Assembly (NCBI GenBank): GCA_015059955.1
Contig: SUZK01000001.1
Location: 1 to 64,000, forward strand
Origin: Rikenellaceae bacterium
GTDB lineage: Bacteria > Bacteroidota > Bacteroidia > Bacteroidales > Rikenellaceae
Length of the DNA stretch: 64,000 nt
Direction: 5' to 3'
The notes under the pieces are model-generated. The model made no database searches, was not told the origin of the DNA, and worked only from the letters and a program-made list of their open reading frames with translations. The translations under genes and the position numbers were made by a program. Positions 34,801-42,799 of this stretch are shown piece by piece (position 1 is the stretch's first letter; every line of letters begins with the position of its first letter).

Positions 34801-35076
34801 CTCACGACCATCCTCGGTATGGTGCCTATGGCTATGGGTATTGGCGAGGGCTCGGAGATATGGCAGCCTATGGGTATCGCCGTTGTAGGTGGTCTGTTGA
34901 TGTCAACACTCTTGACCCTCTTCATCGTGCCAGCGCTCTACGCCATGCTTCAGGGCCGCAAGGAGCGTAAGGCAGCACGTAAGGCACGCCGCGAGGCCGA
35001 GGAGGAGGCATTCATCAAGGCCAAGAAGCTCGAGGCCGAGCAGGCAAAGCTCGCACAGCAGAACGAGGAGAAGTAG
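31852..35076 (+). CDS. RND-family efflux permease (AcrB-like)
   Basis: A 1074-residue transporter, full length for the hydrophobe/amphiphile efflux group. The first segment follows MKIYETAVRKPISVALIFIG. Two large periplasmic loops and about twelve membrane segments are visible. SIAIGMVVDDAIVVLENI contains the paired aspartates of proton relay in segment 4. GGSIEDQGEAFSDIAML precedes the second membrane half. The C-terminal tail is a charged coil. It should export drugs, bile salts or similar compounds. Confidence 0.95.
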   Translation: MKIYETAVRKPISVALIFIGIIVFGLFSLKNLGVDQFPDIEVPYISVITMYPGGNAEDIETNITRVLEDQLNTVDNLDKITSKSQDNVSIITMEFEYGCDLVEAANDVRDVVSRSQSLLPDNVEYPTVMKFSSSMMPVMMLSVTADESYNALPKILDDKIVNELNRINGIGSVAVIGAQEREVQVHVDPVKLESYGLTVEQLGGIIAAENANIPAGKLDNDKQVFNLKSDFQFEDSRELENIVVTNIGNQKIMLKDVATIEDTLEEMTMDERINGRKGVRILVQKQTGANSVEIIEQVQAKLDELIPTLPPDCKVETIYESSREIKDAINSLAETIMFAFIFVILVVMFFLGRWRATFIICLTIPISLICAFIYLYATGSTLNIISLSALSIAIGMVVDDAIVVLENITTHIERGSKPKEAAIYATNEVWLSVIATTLVVVAVFLPLTMIPGMSGVLFKELGWIVTIVVCVSTTAAITLTPMLSAYMLKLEGGEHSYKGIGIIYKPIDKFLVWLDRVYEKMLRFVVKWKKTTILILMGLFGVSLMLLKEVPTEFFPPSDNARLSMSIELPQNTDVDETMKVARRIDDLINEKYPYAYMVSTSAGESSSDNAFAAMQTTGSNLINYTIRLPRLSDMDRPTIFEIADELRAEIDALKAELNIVEYTVTPGGQQGGMGGASTVDVKVFGHDMDLAMATANDLKARMSELSTLRDVQLSRDDLEPEFNVRWDVEKLSQYGLTKAQVAQMVRNRFYGYECTKYREDGDEYNVVVRFDKEHRRTIEDVENIKIVTPLVDRTTGKSVVISVKDVAEIVEEQASPVIERENRQRIVTVKGSVGAGVALGDAVAEVNALLADYETPDGLSLELGGSIEDQGEAFSDIAMLLVLIIILVYIVMATQFESLVYPFIIMFTIPFAMSGVFIALWMTSTPLSLIALIGAIMLVGIVTKNGIVMVDYMNLLVERGSNVADAVIAGGKSRLRPVLMTSLTTILGMVPMAMGIGEGSEIWQPMGIAVVGGLLMSTLLTLFIVPALYAMLQGRKERKAARKARREAEEEAFIKAKKLEAEQAKLAQQNEEK

Positions 35077-35088
35077 TTTAATTTAACC

Positions 35089-35112
35089 GTCGGTGGGCAT
35101 CGTCCCACCGAC
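35089..35112. other. Perfect hairpin between the RND and PG0541-like genes
   Basis: GTCGGTGGG / CCCACCGAC with a 6-base loop. There is no T-run on either side, so it may act as an mRNA stabiliser or partial attenuator rather than a terminator. Confidence 0.7.
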
Positions 35113-35129
35113 ACCTAAACAACATAGCT

Positions 35130-35423
35130 ATGAAGGCATTTTTCTTATCATATAACCAGGCGCTCACCGACCGTGTAAACAAGATGCTCGATGACCATGG
35201 TGTGCGTGGCTTCACCCGCTGGGCACTCACCGAGGGTCGTGGCTCTTTCAATGGCGAGCCCCACTATGGCACTCATGCGTGGCCATCAATGAACACCTCT
35301 ATCCTTGCCATCGTCGAGGACAGCAAGGTTGAGGAGCTTCTTGAGGCAGTACGCGAGATTGACTCGACAACCGAGATGCAGGGGTCGAGGGCGTTTGTGT
35401 GGGATATTACACAGTGCATGTAA
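35130..35423 (+). CDS. PG0541-family transporter-associated protein
   Basis: A 97-residue protein starting MKAFFLSYNQALTDRVNKML. RGFTRWALTEGRGSFNGEPHYGTHAWPSMN in outline, and a final AFVWDITQC, match the PG0541 family, which accompanies RND pumps in Bacteroidales. The fold is predicted to resemble PII-like or nitrogen-regulator-like small alpha/beta proteins; a regulatory role on the pump is inferred. Last gene of the efflux operon. A family A repeat starts at the base after its stop codon. Confidence 0.85.
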   Translation: MKAFFLSYNQALTDRVNKMLDDHGVRGFTRWALTEGRGSFNGEPHYGTHAWPSMNTSILAIVEDSKVEELLEAVREIDSTTEMQGSRAFVWDITQCM

Positions 35424-35551
35424 AATTTGTTGTGATAAGGCAGCATCTGCTGCCGCTAACAAAAATAAATGCGAATGGGCAGTACGTTTAGTACAGCCCA
35501 TCCGTATTTTTTTTGCCGAGCGTTGCATCTACTACCTTCTAACAACAAATT
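35424..35551 (+). repeat. Family A repeat, copy A1 (128 bp, MITE-like)
   Basis: Terminal inverted repeats AATTTGTTGTGATAAGG and CCTTCTAACAACAAATT (imperfect). Inside: CAGCATCTGCTGCCGCTAAC, then a hairpin ATGGGC-AGTAC...GTAC-A-GCCCAT, then TTTTTTTT. The hairpin plus T-run is terminator-like for the efflux operon. A nearly identical 128-base copy is at 49134-49261. A decayed third end lies near 35590. Confidence 0.9.
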
Positions 35552-35631
35552 GGGGTTGCGGTGCTAATTAACGTTGCGTAGCCCCTTCTGACAACAAATT
35601 GGGCTGCGGTGCTAATTAATGTTGCGGTTAA

Positions 35632-35711
35632 TGAATTTAGGGAATATGGGGAATATAGGGTCTGCTCCTTAGTCTCCTTAACTTCCTTAAACGCCCTATT
35701 CTCCCTATCAT
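35632..35711. repeat. Family C repeat, copy 1
   Basis: GGGAATATGGGGAATATAGG, then TCTGCTCCTTAG, CCTTAACTTCCTTAA and CGCCCTATTCTCCC. The same succession, slightly altered, is at 49465-49550. Purine-rich then pyrimidine-rich halves can pair. No gene seen. Confidence 0.75.
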
Positions 35712-36000
35712 GGGGGTGACTAAAAAGTAAATTAGCCACCCCCACTTTGTCATGAGGTTGAAAAAAAAGATGTAGTTTTAGGCATGCGAAGCCCGAAAAA
35801 GCGGAGTTTACTCGGCGTAAATGAGCATTTTGAGGGCGAGCTGTTTTGTTGACAGAAGACATTAGATACAACGCTCGGTGAATTTCTTGACGATGGGCTG
35901 TACTTTGTGGTACTGCCCATTGACAAGATAATTCATTAGCGGTAGTAGATGATGTCTTATCACAACAAAGAACGACAAAATTCACTTTTTATTCAGCCTC
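35712..36000 (-). repeat. Family B repeat, copy B1, interrupted by a family A element
   Basis: Reverse complement of the 164-base sequence at 36848-37011, split after GAGGGCGAGC (35841) and resumed at AACGACAAAA (35971). The B part matches the intact copies closely apart from the insertion. Confidence 0.9.
35842..35970 (-). repeat. Family A repeat inserted into B1
   Basis: A 129-base insert with ends TGTTTTGTTGACAGAAG and CTTATCACAACAAAG, the family A termini in reverse orientation. The inner GTACTGCCCAT/GGGCTGTAC hairpin and the CGCTCGG and TAGCGGTAGTAGATG segments match A1. Intact B copies carry only AT at this point (36878-36879 in B2). Confidence 0.88.
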
Positions 36001-36088
36001 TCAATCAAAGCCCGAATGGAAACACTGCTGAATATCTCTATCTTCACTGCATTAATCAGCCTCTTCTGTACAATATCTGCGATTAGGT

Positions 36089-36119
36089 TTTGCGTTTTTC
36101 GATAATATTACTAACTTTG
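36089..36119 (+). promoter_or_regulatory. Promoter of the secreted DUF1566-like gene
   Basis: TTTG at 36089-36092, a 19-base spacer and TAACTTTG at 36112-36119. The ATG is 23 bases further. Confidence 0.8.
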
Positions 36120-36142
36120 CTATATAAACCAAAATAAGCACT

Positions 36143-36808
36143 ATGAAAAATATCTATCTTCTATTAACACTCGTAGGTGTTATGCTAACGAGCACCATTA
36201 GCGATGCCTCTGCACAACGCACACCGTCGGACACTATCAGCGACCACGAGTATTGCGACCAACATTTAACTATTAATGTTACACAACCCTGCGCACACCA
36301 GGGTACAACAGCCCCATATAAGGTTGGCGACTACTACAACGAGAATGGCAAGCAGGGTGTTGTCTTCGAGGTCTCAGATGGTGGTCGCCATGGAAAGATT
36401 GTATCGTTGGATGAAGCATACTTACAATGGTGTACTGATAAGCAATCTGATAAGGTAATTGCATTAGGTTTGACAAATAAGAGCGATGGCAAGGCGAATA
36501 CCGATAAGGTGATGCAGCGATATGATAAAGACCAATATCCCGCCTTTGTTTGGTGTCGCAATAAGGGCGCAGATTGGTATCTACCTGCTATAAATGAGGT
36601 AGAGGCTATATGCAATAATAAGTCAGCAATTAATTCTACACTGGCTAAATATGGTGCTCAGTTTAAAGGTGATTGGTATTGGTCGTCAACGGAGTATGAA
36701 GACTATAAGCCTGAGTTCTGCGCGTGGACTGTCTTTATGTACCGTGGCTACGCCAGCGACGGCAATAAGAGCCTCGACTACGATGTGCGCGCCGTGTCCG
36801 CTTTTTAA
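36143..36808 (+). CDS. Secreted DUF1566/FISUMP-like domain protein
   Basis: A 221-residue protein with a signal peptide ending near DASAQR (residue 25). The domain begins about residue 60 (YKVGDYYNENGKQGVVFEVS) and carries GADWYLPAINEVEAI, YWSSTEYEDY and a C-terminal DVRAVSAF. These are the conserved elements of the DUF1566/Fibrobacter major-domain group, also present in the protein at 5781-6539. Two cysteines in the N-terminal linker may pair. Function unknown. It stands alone between repeat clusters, with a family B element 40 bases after its stop codon. Confidence 0.85.
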   Translation: MKNIYLLLTLVGVMLTSTISDASAQRTPSDTISDHEYCDQHLTINVTQPCAHQGTTAPYKVGDYYNENGKQGVVFEVSDGGRHGKIVSLDEAYLQWCTDKQSDKVIALGLTNKSDGKANTDKVMQRYDKDQYPAFVWCRNKGADWYLPAINEVEAICNNKSAINSTLAKYGAQFKGDWYWSSTEYEDYKPEFCAWTVFMYRGYASDGNKSLDYDVRAVSAF

Positions 36809-36847
36809 GATTTAGGCTTGTTGGTTGCGGCTGCAGCTTTACTCTCT

Positions 36848-37011
36848 GAGGCTGAATAAAAAGTGTATTTTGTCGTTATGCTCGCCCTCAAAATGCTCAT
36901 TTACGTCGAGTAAACTCCGCTTTTTCGGGCTTTGCATGCCTAAAACTACATCTTTTTCTTCAACCTCATGACACAAAGTGGGGATGGCTAATTTACTTTT
37001 TAGTCACCCCC
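36848..37011 (+). repeat. Family B repeat, copy B2 (intact) with terminator end
   Basis: A 164-base sequence starting GAGGCTGAATAAAAAGTG. Its 3' end GGGGATGGCTAA...TTAGTCACCCC forms a hairpin followed by CTTTTTT on the plus strand, so it can terminate the upstream gene. It also holds CGTAAATGAGC/GCTCATTTACG and CCGAAAAAGCGG-type inverted stretches. Copies: 35712-36000 (interrupted, minus) and 60393-60553. Confidence 0.9.
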
Positions 37012-37207
37012 TTTTTTGTTTAGTGAGGAGTTGTTGCGGGCGCTGCCCGCATGGGAAGATGAAAGCTCAAAGAGAAAAGAGCAAAGATAAGCAGGCTTTG
37101 CCTGCAACCATTGCTCATTTCTCATTTGTAGCTATAAATTTGCCCCGCAAGTATCACACCTGCGGGGCATCCTATCTTAACGTTTGACCTCGTGTTACAT
37201 GCGAGCC
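37012..37207. other. Intergenic hairpins, no gene seen
   Basis: GCGGGCGCTGCCCGC near 37037 repeats a hairpin type seen near 26884. GCAGGCTTTGCCTGC lies near 37090. GCCCCGC (37142-37148) / GCGGGGC (37162-37168) could end the leftward gene at 37208, though without a clear T-run. Confidence 0.5.
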
Positions 37208-37489
37208 TTAGTTGCCTTTTATACCATCGCCGCCACAATATTGACACTTTCCAGTTCCGTTACATGATGGACATGTTAGTATCTTTGTGCCATCAATTGT
37301 GTATGCTTTGATAGTTCCTGTTCCATGGCAACCCGTACATCTGCCCGTTTGCTGACATGTATAGCATGGGCGTGTATTCGATTGCTCGCTGTTAGAGTGA
37401 TCTGTTACTTTAGCCGAATATGCTACTGCGCCTGATATTGTAAAGATTGCAATAGCTAATACTATTATTCTTCTATATGTCTTATTCAT
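37208..37489 (-). CDS. Small exported protein with DnaJ-type zinc-finger repeats
   Basis: A 93-residue protein. The N-terminal hydrophobic segment (IIVLAIAIFTISGAVAYSA) acts as signal peptide or anchor. Four zinc-type units follow: CYTCQQTG, CTGCHGTG, CPSCNGTG, CQYCGGDG. They match the CxxCxGxG repeats of DnaJ, enough for two zinc sites, without a J domain. It resembles the C-terminus of the Sel1 protein at 27009-27872. Function unknown. It follows the next upstream gene by 14 bases. Confidence 0.8.
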   Translation of the reverse strand: MNKTYRRIIVLAIAIFTISGAVAYSAKVTDHSNSEQSNTRPCYTCQQTGRCTGCHGTGTIKAYTIDGTKILTCPSCNGTGKCQYCGGDGIKGN

Positions 37490-37503
37490 AATACATCTGA
37501 TTT

Positions 37504-37878
37504 TTAGTAGACTCGTGTCATCTCATACATAAATGTCAACTCACGGTATTGTGTTTCATAATACATTGAGCCATCCGCTCTGAGGTAATATATACCACCA
37601 GACCAGTCTCGATAACATTTTGTGTTGCCCGACTTGCCGGCATATTTACAAATCTCTTCGTAGTTCATTGATAAATTTTTAATGGTAATATGATCATCAT
37701 ATACCTTAACTTCCAACTGTCTACTACCTGCATCCATGGTGTATTGTCCCGTTTGGTAGCAATATCCAGAACCACTTAGGATATACAGTCCAGTCATTGT
37801 TGGTTGTTCATCAGTATGGTGTGCCGAAACAGTGACAGCCATTATTGAAGCTACTAATGTTAGAATTAATCTATTCAT
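37504..37878 (-). CDS. Small exported hypothetical protein
   Basis: A 124-residue protein with a signal peptide ending near VSAHH (residue 20). The mature part is rich in Tyr and Gly (GLYILSGSGYCYQTGQYTM), with two later cysteines and a predicted all-beta character. I do not recognise the family. It forms a two-gene unit with the zinc-finger protein 14 bases downstream. Confidence 0.7.
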   Translation of the reverse strand: MNRLILTLVASIMAVTVSAHHTDEQPTMTGLYILSGSGYCYQTGQYTMDAGSRQLEVKVYDDHITIKNLSMNYEEICKYAGKSGNTKCYRDWSGGIYYLRADGSMYYETQYRELTFMYEMTRVY

Positions 37879-37942
37879 GCGTTTCTATTATTAAATGTTA
37901 TATTATTGTCGTCCCCTCTAAATATGACGTTACTCCTACATA

Positions 37943-38100
37943 CAAAAAAAAGCGCGGGACAATTAGTTATATTCCCGCTCAGAGGTGTTTGGCGTAACCC
38001 GACAGAATAATACAACAAAAAGCCCACGCTATACAGCATGAGCATTTCAACTATTATTCCTTCTGTCTTTTAGTCGCCAAACTTCCTGAGCAGCAGAATA
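37943..38100 (-). ncRNA. Candidate small RNA ending in a strong terminator
   Basis: Read leftward, GTTTGGCG...CGCCAAAC, GACAG/CTGTC and AATAAT/ATTATT form nested stems around a GCTCATGC/GCGTGGGC hairpin (about 37987-38090). GCGGGA (37954-37959) / TCCCGC (37973-37978) with a T-run on the minus strand then ends the unit. It lies about 110-255 bases past the pgi stop codon. It could be a processed pgi 3' UTR or a separate RNA. Family not recognised. Confidence 0.5.
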
Positions 38101-38199
38101 AAGCTAAAACGCTTTTTCCAATATGTCTAAATTGTATGTATTTTACTATTAGCTATGTTCCATAGGCAATTGATTTGATATTACCAACTTTCGTCTGAT

Positions 38200-39531
38200 T
38201 TATAGTCTTGCCTTGATAGCCTTCGACTCCTCCTCGTAGCCTGGCTTATCCAACAAGGCAAACATATTCCTCTTGTATGCCTCGACACCTGGCTGGTTGA
38301 ATGGGTTGACACCGAGCATATAGCCGCTAATACCACACCCCTTCTCGAAGAAGTAGAGTAGCTGGCCAATGGTGCGCTCGTCGATACGCTCAATCTCGAT
38401 AATCATATTTGGTACGCCGCCATCGACATGTGCGATGCGCACGCCAAGCTCTGCCATCTTATTAATCTCCGAGAGGCGCTTGCCCGTGAGGAAGTTCAAG
38501 CCGTCGAGGTTAGCCTCGTCGCTCTCGACCTTAACCTCGTACTTCGAGTTCTTAACCGAGATAATTGTCTCGAAGAGTGTGCGCTCGCCCTCCTGGATAT
38601 ACTGGCCCATAGAGTGAAGGTCGGCAGTGAGCGTCACGCTTGCAGGGAAGATACCCTTGCCATCCTTACCCTCAGACTCGCCATAGAGCTGCTTCCACCA
38701 CTCGGCGATATACTGCAACTTAGGCTCGTACGAACCCAAAATCTCAATCTTCTTACCCGCCTTATATAGCTCGTTACGCACAATAGCATACTGCGCTGCG
38801 GGGTTCTTGTCGATAGGCGTAGCCTCGCCTGTGAGACGCTCCATGTCGCGAGCACCCTCAACAAAGGCATCTACATCGACACCTGCAACAGCCAAAGGTA
38901 GAAGACCTACGGGCGATAGCACCGAGTAGCGACCGCCAACGTTATCCTCGATGACGAAGGTGGGGTAGCCCTCCTGCGTTGCGAGGGTCTTCAGTGCGCC
39001 ACGTGCCTTATCGGTGATAGCCACGATGCGCTCCGCCGCCTCAGCCTTGCCATAGCGCTTCTCAATCTCGGCCTTGATAAGGCGGAAGGCGATAGCTGGC
39101 TCTGTTGTAGTACCCGACTTAGAGATGACAATAGCCGCAATAGAGTAATCCTTAACAGCATCCATAAGCTCGTAGGTGTAGTCCTCCGAGATATTCTCGC
39201 CCGCAAAGACGATGGTTGGGTTGTCGTGCTTGCGCTTCAACGACTCAAACGAGTTTGACATAGCCTCCAACACAGCCTTGGCACCGAGGTACGAGCCACC
39301 GATACCTATACATATAACCACCTCCGCGCGCTCGCGTAGGCGCTGTGCAACACTCTTAATCTCGGCAAGCTCCTCGGCGCTAATCGACGATGGGAGGTTC
39401 ACCCAACCCAAGAAGTCGTTACCGGCACCCTCACCGCTGTGAAGAAGTGCGTTGGCGCGTGCTGCGGCCTGCTGCATATCATTAGTAATCTCTACGCCTG
39501 TGTGCTTGGCGTTAAACTTAATCAGCTCCAT
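38200..39531 (-). CDS. pgi: Glucose-6-phosphate isomerase
   Basis: About 443 residues from the second ATG ([12 protein letters not shown]); another ATG is 9 bases upstream. Sugar-phosphate sites are [17 protein letters not shown] and [17 protein letters not shown]. The later catalytic region holds [20 protein letters not shown] and [14 protein letters not shown]. It matches the short bacterial type of the enzyme. It interconverts glucose-6-phosphate and fructose-6-phosphate. It lies 32 bases after gpsA in the same direction. Confidence 0.96.
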   Translation of the reverse strand: MELIKFNAKHTGVEITNDMQQAAARANALLHSGEGAGNDFLGWVNLPSSISAEELAEIKSVAQRLRERAEVVICIGIGGSYLGAKAVLEAMSNSFESLKRKHDNPTIVFAGENISEDYTYELMDAVKDYSIAAIVISKSGTTTEPAIAFRLIKAEIEKRYGKAEAAERIVAITDKARGALKTLATQEGYPTFVIEDNVGGRYSVLSPVGLLPLAVAGVDVDAFVEGARDMERLTGEATPIDKNPAAQYAIVRNELYKAGKKIEILGSYEPKLQYIAEWWKQLYGESEGKDGKGIFPASVTLTADLHSMGQYIQEGERTLFETIISVKNSKYEVKVESDEANLDGLNFLTGKRLSEINKMAELGVRIAHVDGGVPNMIIEIERIDERTIGQLLYFFEKGCGISGYMLGVNPFNQPGVEAYKRNMFALLDKPGYEEESKAIKARL

Positions 39532-39563
39532 ATCAATCACTTATTTTAATTATTGATGTTATT

Positions 39564-40565
39564 CTACTTTAGTATCTTCGTGAGGGCCTGCATAGCATCG
39601 CGTGCTGATGCCTTGTTATAGAGCACCTCCCACACCATGTCGGCGATAGGCATATCTATACTCCTGCGCATCGAGCTACGGCGTATGCACTCTGCGGCGT
39701 AGTAGCCCTCGGCAATCATTGTCATCTCGTTCAGAGCGCTCTTCACGGAGCATCCCTTACCCAAGAGCGTGCCAAGACGGCGGTTGCGGCTCAGTGGTGA
39801 GTAGCACGTTACAAGTAGGTCGCCCATATATGCTGCGGCGTTCATGTCGCGGCTCTCGGTGGGCACAGCCTCGTCGAGGAAGCGCTGCATCTCGGCGGCG
39901 CAGTTGGCGATGAGCACCGCGAGGAAGTTGTCACCATATCTGAGACCTACGGCAATACCCACAGCCAAGGCGTATACATTCTTCATGATGGCGGCAGCCT
40001 CGACGCCCAAGACGTCGTGCGACGTGCTGCAACGGAAGTAGTCGTTGGCCAACACCTCGCGCACGCGCTCTGCCGTAGCGTTGTTCTCGGCAGCAACGGT
40101 GAGGTACGATAGGCGACACTGGCCTACCTCCTCGGCGTGCGATGGGCCTGTGACTACGCAAAGGTTCTCCATAGGCACATCGTAGTAGCGGTTCATATGC
40201 TCGACGATGGTGAGGTAGTCGCCAGGGATGATACCCTTGACTACCGACACAACAATCTTATCTTTGAGGCTCACGGTGAGTGGCTCGAGGAACTTCGTGA
40301 GGAATGCCGAGGGCATAGCCAAGATGACTATCTCGGCATCGCGTACTACGTCGTCTATGCAATCCGATGCGGTGATAAACTCACGGTCGATGTAGCACCA
40401 GGGGAGGTACTTGATATTGTGTGAACGCTCGGCGAGCGATTGACGTATCTCTTCGTTTAGCACTAACCAGTTGACGTGATGGTGGTTGATGGTCAGTGTT
40501 TTTACTATTGCTGTTGCCCAGCTACCATAGCCGACAACGGCACATTTAAGCTGTTGTTCATTCAT
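39564..40565 (-). CDS. gpsA: Glycerol-3-phosphate dehydrogenase [NAD(P)+]
   Basis: About 333 residues from the ATG at 40565 (MNEQQLKCAVVGYGSWATAIVK); an ATG 9 bases upstream is also in frame. The NAD motif is VVGYGSWATA. The substrate-binding segments include VTGPSHAEEVGQCRLSYLTVA, KNVYALAVGIAVGL and the C-terminal helical domain. It makes glycerol-3-phosphate for phospholipids. Co-directional with pgi. Confidence 0.95.
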   Translation of the reverse strand: MNEQQLKCAVVGYGSWATAIVKTLTINHHHVNWLVLNEEIRQSLAERSHNIKYLPWCYIDREFITASDCIDDVVRDAEIVILAMPSAFLTKFLEPLTVSLKDKIVVSVVKGIIPGDYLTIVEHMNRYYDVPMENLCVVTGPSHAEEVGQCRLSYLTVAAENNATAERVREVLANDYFRCSTSHDVLGVEAAAIMKNVYALAVGIAVGLRYGDNFLAVLIANCAAEMQRFLDEAVPTESRDMNAAAYMGDLLVTCYSPLSRNRRLGTLLGKGCSVKSALNEMTMIAEGYYAAECIRRSSMRRSIDMPIADMVWEVLYNKASARDAMQALTKILK

Positions 40566-40637
40566 AATGAGCAAAAATTATTGACAAATTTAAGCAAAAA
40601 AACTCAAAACTCTTGCAAATTGTCCATATCTTTTTCC

Positions 40638-40645
40638 TATCTTTG
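40638..40645 (+). promoter_or_regulatory. -7 element upstream of mreB
   Basis: TATCTTTG in a 220-base AT-rich intergenic region, 149 bases before the mreB ATG. A TTG at 40613-40615 lies 22 bases upstream, slightly far. The long leader is otherwise without clear features. Confidence 0.55.
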
Positions 40646-40793
40646 TCGTGGTATATGTGCGCGTAGACGGTGGAAATCGCCTATGTCGCTGATTACTAAC
40701 ACCTTGTGCCGAACGACCGAGAGAGGGCAATTTTTCATCTGCCTCGTGCGTTGTGCAAGGTGAAGCAATGAAGAGATAAAACGAATACGAAAT

Positions 40794-41822
40794 ATGGGAC
40801 TATTTTCACTTACTCAGGAGTTGGCAATTGACCTTGGTACGGCCAACACGCTGATAATGCACAATGGTAAGGTGGTCGTTGACGAGCCTTCAATTGTGGC
40901 ACTCAGCATCAAGACGGGTGAGCTTATGGCCATTGGTCACAAGGCTCGACTCATGGATGGTAGAACACACTCAAACATCCGCACTATCCGCCCATTGCGC
41001 GACGGCGTTATTGCCGACTTCGAGGCAACGGAGCTTATGTTGCGCGGCCTCATCAAGAAGGTAGGCGCTACACGTGGTATGTTTGCACCATCGCTAAGAA
41101 TGATGATTTGTATCCCTTCGGGCTCTACAAACGTTGAGATTCGTGCTGTGCGCGACTCGGCACAGCATGCTGGCGGCCGTGAGATATACCTCGTCTTCGA
41201 GCCTATGGCGGCTGCACTCGGTGCCGGTTTGGACGTAGAGGCTCCTGAGGGTAACCTCATCATCGACATCGGTGGTGGTACCTCGGAGGTAGCTTGTATC
41301 TCGTTGGGTGGTATCGTATGCTCGAAGTCTATCAACGTCGCTGGTGACGTCTTTACAACAGATATTCAGACATATATCCGTCAGCAGCACGGCATCAAGA
41401 TTGGTGAGCGTACTGCCGAGGAGATTAAGTGTGCTATCGGTGCTGCGGTACCTGAGTTGGAGAACGAGCCTGAAGACTATGTGTTCACCGGCTCTAATAT
41501 GCTTACTAACCTCCCACAGACCGTGACGCTCAATTATAGCGAGATTGCATACGCTCTGGACAAGTCGCTCGTGAAGCTCGATAACGCCCTTATGGATGTG
41601 CTTCAGGAGATGCCACCTGAGTTGTACTCAGATGTTGTGCGCAACGGTATCTACTTGGCTGGTGGTGGCGCCCTTATCAAGGGTCTTGACCTACGTCTGA
41701 GCCGTGTGTCGGGCCTCCCAGTACACATCGCAGAGGACCCACTACGCGCCATAGCTCGTGGTACTTGCATAGCTCTCAAGAACATAGGCAACTTCTCGTT
41801 CCTCTTGGGAGGCGACAAGTAG
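40794..41822 (+). CDS. mreB: Rod-shape actin homologue MreB
   Basis: A 342-residue actin-like ATPase. Phosphate motifs: IDLGTANTLIMHNGKV near the start and IDIGGGTSEVACISLGG; adenosine region YLAGGGALIKGLDLRLS. The segment GHKARLMDGRTHSNIRTIRPLRDG is typical of MreB. It organises lateral cell-wall synthesis beneath the inner membrane. First gene of the mreB-mreC-mreD-mrdA-rodA cluster. Confidence 0.97.
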   Translation: MGLFSLTQELAIDLGTANTLIMHNGKVVVDEPSIVALSIKTGELMAIGHKARLMDGRTHSNIRTIRPLRDGVIADFEATELMLRGLIKKVGATRGMFAPSLRMMICIPSGSTNVEIRAVRDSAQHAGGREIYLVFEPMAAALGAGLDVEAPEGNLIIDIGGGTSEVACISLGGIVCSKSINVAGDVFTTDIQTYIRQQHGIKIGERTAEEIKCAIGAAVPELENEPEDYVFTGSNMLTNLPQTVTLNYSEIAYALDKSLVKLDNALMDVLQEMPPELYSDVVRNGIYLAGGGALIKGLDLRLSRVSGLPVHIAEDPLRAIARGTCIALKNIGNFSFLLGGDK

Positions 41823-41914
41823 TAGCCCGTAAAATATGAACTTCGAAGGCTGTCTTGAACACTATGTCGGACAGCCTTTGTCCCCCTAAATTAATAAAGA
41901 TTGTCGCTTGCGTT

Positions 41915-42769
41915 ATGCATAGACTTTTTGAGTTTCTAAGGCGCATATATGTAGTACTTGTTTTCCTACTGTTGGAGGGCATAGCTCTCTGGCAGTACGC
42001 CACATCGTCGCCATATACCGAGGCAAAGGTCTTTGCACGCACAACAGCAATAGGAGGTGCTATTAGTGGGGTAGTAACCGATGTTGAGCACTTCTTCTCT
42101 CTGCCCGAGGAGAACGAGCGCCTTACGGAGCGCATCTCCGTGTTGGAGCAGGAGCGCCAGCGTGACTATGAGCTACTGTCGCGTGCCGAGCTCGACTCGT
42201 TGGCAACAACATGCTATGGCGAGGAGGATGTCACCTTCCGTTTTAGGGCGGCACGTGTCTCGTCGTCGACATCGAATAGGCAGCGTAATTACATTGTCTT
42301 GGACCGTGGTGCGCGTGATGGCATGAAGGTCGATATGGGTGTCATGACGCCCGAGCGCCATATGGTGGGCTATATCACATCTTGCTCGGAGCACTACTCT
42401 GTGGTAGTCCCCATCACAAATACCAAGTTTAACACTGGTGGTCGCCTTATTGACGATGTGAATAATAACTTCTTCTGCTCGATAAGTTGGGATGGTGACT
42501 CACGCTACCATGCCCAGGCGTCGGATATATCGGTGAATGTCGATATTAGGAATGGCATGACCATCGAGGTAAGCTCGGAGCGTATGCCTCGAGGTGTCGT
42601 GGTTGGCACCATAGAGTCTTATGGCACTAATAACGCCCAGACTGCCTACTCGGCACAGGTAAAGCTTGCAGCAGATATGACGGCCATAGACAACGTTATT
42701 GTGGTAGAGAATGTTCACTATGCGGAGATAGGAACACTCCTCAATGAGGAGGAAGAGGAGGACGAGTAG
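41915..42769 (+). CDS. mreC: Cell-shape protein MreC
   Basis: A 284-residue protein from the ATG at 41915 (MHRLFEFLRRIYVVLVFLLLEG), which places the membrane segment near the N-terminus as in the family; an earlier in-frame ATG at 41855 would add a non-typical leader. A coiled coil around residues 70-105 (EENERLTERISVLEQERQ) is followed by two beta-barrel domains (NYIVLDRGARDGMKVDMGVM, GVVVGTI). It forms periplasmic filaments that link MreB to PBP2. Confidence 0.92.
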   Translation: MHRLFEFLRRIYVVLVFLLLEGIALWQYATSSPYTEAKVFARTTAIGGAISGVVTDVEHFFSLPEENERLTERISVLEQERQRDYELLSRAELDSLATTCYGEEDVTFRFRAARVSSSTSNRQRNYIVLDRGARDGMKVDMGVMTPERHMVGYITSCSEHYSVVVPITNTKFNTGGRLIDDVNNNFFCSISWDGDSRYHAQASDISVNVDIRNGMTIEVSSERMPRGVVVGTIESYGTNNAQTAYSAQVKLAADMTAIDNVIVVENVHYAEIGTLLNEEEEEDE

Positions 42770-42799
42770 TGAAACGAACGAAGTAATGTAGATTGACCT

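Noticed and set aside
35424..36142. Genes in the repeat-rich gap
   Set aside because: All ORFs here are made of repeat sequence on both strands and none has a start context or domain.
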